From assembly GCA_905220665.1 (NCBI GenBank), contig CAJNAR010000015.1:62001-126000 (forward strand): DNA of 64,000 bases, written 5' to 3'. This stretch comes from Albugo candida (Eukaryota > Oomycota > Peronosporomycetes > Albuginales > Albuginaceae). The notes beneath the pieces were generated by a model. The model was not told the origin of the DNA and made no database searches. It saw nothing but the letters and a program-made list of their open reading frames with translations. Shown one piece after another: positions 62,140-64,000 of the stretch (positions are counted from its first letter, which is position 1; each line of letters begins with the position of its first letter). The translations under genes and the position numbers were made by a program.

Positions 62140-63090
62140 ACATTAGTATTCGAGTCATTTCATTGCGGGCACATTGAAATTAATACCGCACCGTCAATGA
62201 AAGCTTAAGATCATTCTGGCGATGGCTTTCAAGCAAGCCCATTACAATGCTCTCAATCGCGGCCATAGATTCACAGCCAATCGCATCTTATTGGTGCGAT
62301 GTTCAGCCATCATAAAAGAAAGGGGATTACTAAGACGGTTTGTTCAACACTTGCTAACAAGTATGGCATTCGGCCGCGATCACGAGCGCCTTCCAATATA
62401 CCAGTTTTGAGCCCATTTTCGTGTCGTTCGTATGGACCAGGACCTAAACCTTAATCTCCTGCATTCCTTCGTGGTCTTGAAAATCACATTTCGTTTCAAA
62501 CATTCACTGCTTAACCATCTCAATGAAGATGCATCGGGCTCCCAGCTGACACAAGGTCCACTGGGAATTATGGTAAAATATCAGGGGAGAAATCATCTCA
62601 TAGTACTTGGTACAGAGCGGTCTATTCGTATTCAAGTGTAGATCCGCTCGTTAAGCTTCAACTTGAGGCTAACAACCAGAACTGTTGTGGTGATATATCT
62701 GGATGCAGGATCATACAAGTATATCTAGCAAGTCGTGTAAGATGGGCATGGTATGAGCGAATCTTCCTGTTGACTACCAATTTACAGGATGAATGATGTA
62801 GGGCGAAGATACAAGATATACCCCAGTCGTTACATGTTTCATTATGGGTGAATTTGCGAAGTCAAGCTGCTTTCTCTAGCCTTTTGTGCCACCTCTGTGC
62901 GACGTACAGAAGAATCCACGAAAACAGGATAATACGGTGTCAGTGCAACAGCAGTGAGCATTACGTGCTCTATCACCAAATGAACATGTTTGGTTGAAGT
63001 GGCAACGCAGCGAAGGAAATGCTGGACAGATGATTATGGCTCGCCTATGGCGTGTCCAATTGATGGAAGACTTACTCGCTTGCAATAGTT
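62140..63090. other. Spacer, no gene recognised
   Basis: It holds several frames of 60-70 codons on both strands, none with a domain, splice continuation or counterpart in arm A. It may contain the missing first exon of the exonuclease gene near its left end. The sequence looks like decayed intergenic DNA. Confidence 0.4.
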
Positions 63091-64000
63091 CATTGAGACC
63101 CTTATAGTTACATCCATCTTGCTACCGCTATTGAAGACTACGATAACCATTACAAGCCGATTTCCGAATCACAAGAATAATCCTTTTCTGCTAAGTTTGA
63201 CACGCTGGTGGCTAGATCACTTTCCACAATTATTTGAGTTATATTCGTCTATACAATCATATCGTCATTCAAGCTGAACACATTCTAAAGTTCCAATTTG
63301 ATGATGTGGGTTTATCAATAATTCTAGCCTCGGTTGATCGGAGTTTTTCTTCCTAAGAAGGCTGACTTATGTAGCAATGCACTAAGTGAATATCCGATTC
63401 AGATATCGTATGAGGTAGAAATATGTCAGCAACCAGCATATTCCCTCGTAAGAGATTCAAGAAGCGTTGTCCAATACAGGCTACTCCCACATCTGACGAG
63501 CGTTCTGCCTCAAACCTTGACATTGTACTCGATGGACGAACATCAGTAGTACGACCACGCACATTTTATGTCGCATCTTCGAGCATATAAGGATTACGTT
63601 TTGAGATCATCAAAATTGTGGGTGGTATTGGTACGCAATTGTCATCGATTCGTACAGACGGGAAATAAATGTCGCGTTGTACGACAAACAGACAATCTTG
63701 ATATTTGATGGAATTAGTTTGCGCTATTTGGAAGTGAATGCATAATTCAACTATTCCTATCTAAAGTTATTGCAATGGACATTTCGTCGGATATTATGCT
63801 TCAGCGCAACAGCAGCCATGCTATTTTGCATCGTTGAGGGTGAAGGAACGCAACCACCGGCAAAGGAATCGGAAGAAATGGGCTCCGAAGCCGGCAGCAA
63901 CGCTGAATTCAGTGCAATTGCACTTTATGGTGCACCAACCATGTTTCCCCGTCCATGGCCAATTCTTTTGGATCATATCCATACGGTAATGGGTACGGTC
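63091..64000 (+). repeat. Inverted segmental duplication, arm B
   Basis: This arm aligns in inverse orientation with 56,080-55,333 plus 50,478-50,100. Similarity is patchy before about 63,200 and strong after 63,450. It is continuous across the position where arm A carries the 4.85 kb transposon, so it preserves the pre-insertion arrangement (junction near 63,632). It is cut by the end of the window. Confidence 0.8.
63818..64000 (+). pseudogene. Secreted protein gene, copy B, partial, probably disrupted
   Basis: The segment is similar to the start of copy A on the opposite arm. The ATG of copy A corresponds to CTA here (63,757-63,759), and a one-base T insertion at about 63,782 shifts the N-terminal frame. 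The first usable in-frame ATG is 63,818, inside the signal peptide (MLFCIVEGEGTQPP), leaving a weakened secretion signal. The frame is open to the window edge (61 codons). Against copy A, the alignment also shifts frame after YGAPTMF. It could still be functional if an upstream exon supplies the N-terminus. Confidence 0.55.

Noticed and set aside
62222..62641. Two short plus-strand frames (62 and 69 codons) as a gene
   Set aside because: No domain or splice link, and the region between genes shows no conserved reading frame.
1..64000. CRISPR arrays, bacterial operons, tRNA or rRNA genes
   Set aside because: No regularly spaced short direct repeats and no cloverleaf or rRNA segments were recognised; intron-rich genes show the DNA is eukaryotic.

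Overview
The window looks like nuclear DNA from an oomycete (a stramenopile water mould). An Albugo-like white-rust genome is the best guess from gene content and compactness, but this is an inference and not a search result. The genes are small and tightly packed. Their introns are very short (about 46-115 nt), and intergenic gaps are often 70-150 bp. The products are typically eukaryotic: PP2A scaffold, ESCRT-II, metaxin, UTP6 and a REX-type exonuclease. Exon joins were chosen by eye from GT/GC-AG sites, kept reading phase and family motifs.

Left block (1-9.9 kb, mostly + strand): a tandem PH-domain protein; 3-hydroxyisobutyryl-CoA hydrolase in five exons (valine catabolism); a p25-alpha/TPPP-like protein; the PP2A scaffold A subunit in about 12 exons, one intron having a GC donor; then PdxT (vitamin B6 glutaminase, - strand) head-to-head with a coiled-coil/WD40 protein.

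Central block (10.0-47.3 kb, - strand): one giant gene. The long open frames join through three short introns (58, 74 and 61 nt), all in phase, to give a predicted protein of about 12,370 residues. It has a signal peptide, more than twenty IPT/TIG-type repeats, about 27 copies of an unnamed repeat ending in a W-x-[IV]-T-F strand, a Cys-rich GCC2/GCC3-like stalk, a multi-pass membrane domain and a cytosolic tail with two C-x2-C pairs. One exon alone is 28.7 kb. It is probably a cell-surface adhesin or receptor; its function is unknown.

Right block (47.5-64 kb): SNF8/VPS22 (ESCRT-II), then a repeat-rich accessory region, then conserved metaxin (-), UTP6 (+) and a REX-type exonuclease (-). The accessory region holds a broken secreted-protein gene whose upstream region carries a ~4.85 kb DDE transposon. 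Inside that transposon lie an ~815 bp MITE-like element (8-bp target duplication) and a ~1.28 kb Tc1/mariner element. The Tc1/mariner element splits the larger transposase, whose reading frame resumes on the far side. A second, diverged and inverted copy of the secreted-gene locus starts near 63.1 kb and runs off the window end. It lacks the large transposon and so serves as the empty site. The metaxin-UTP6-exonuclease block therefore sits between inverted repeats.
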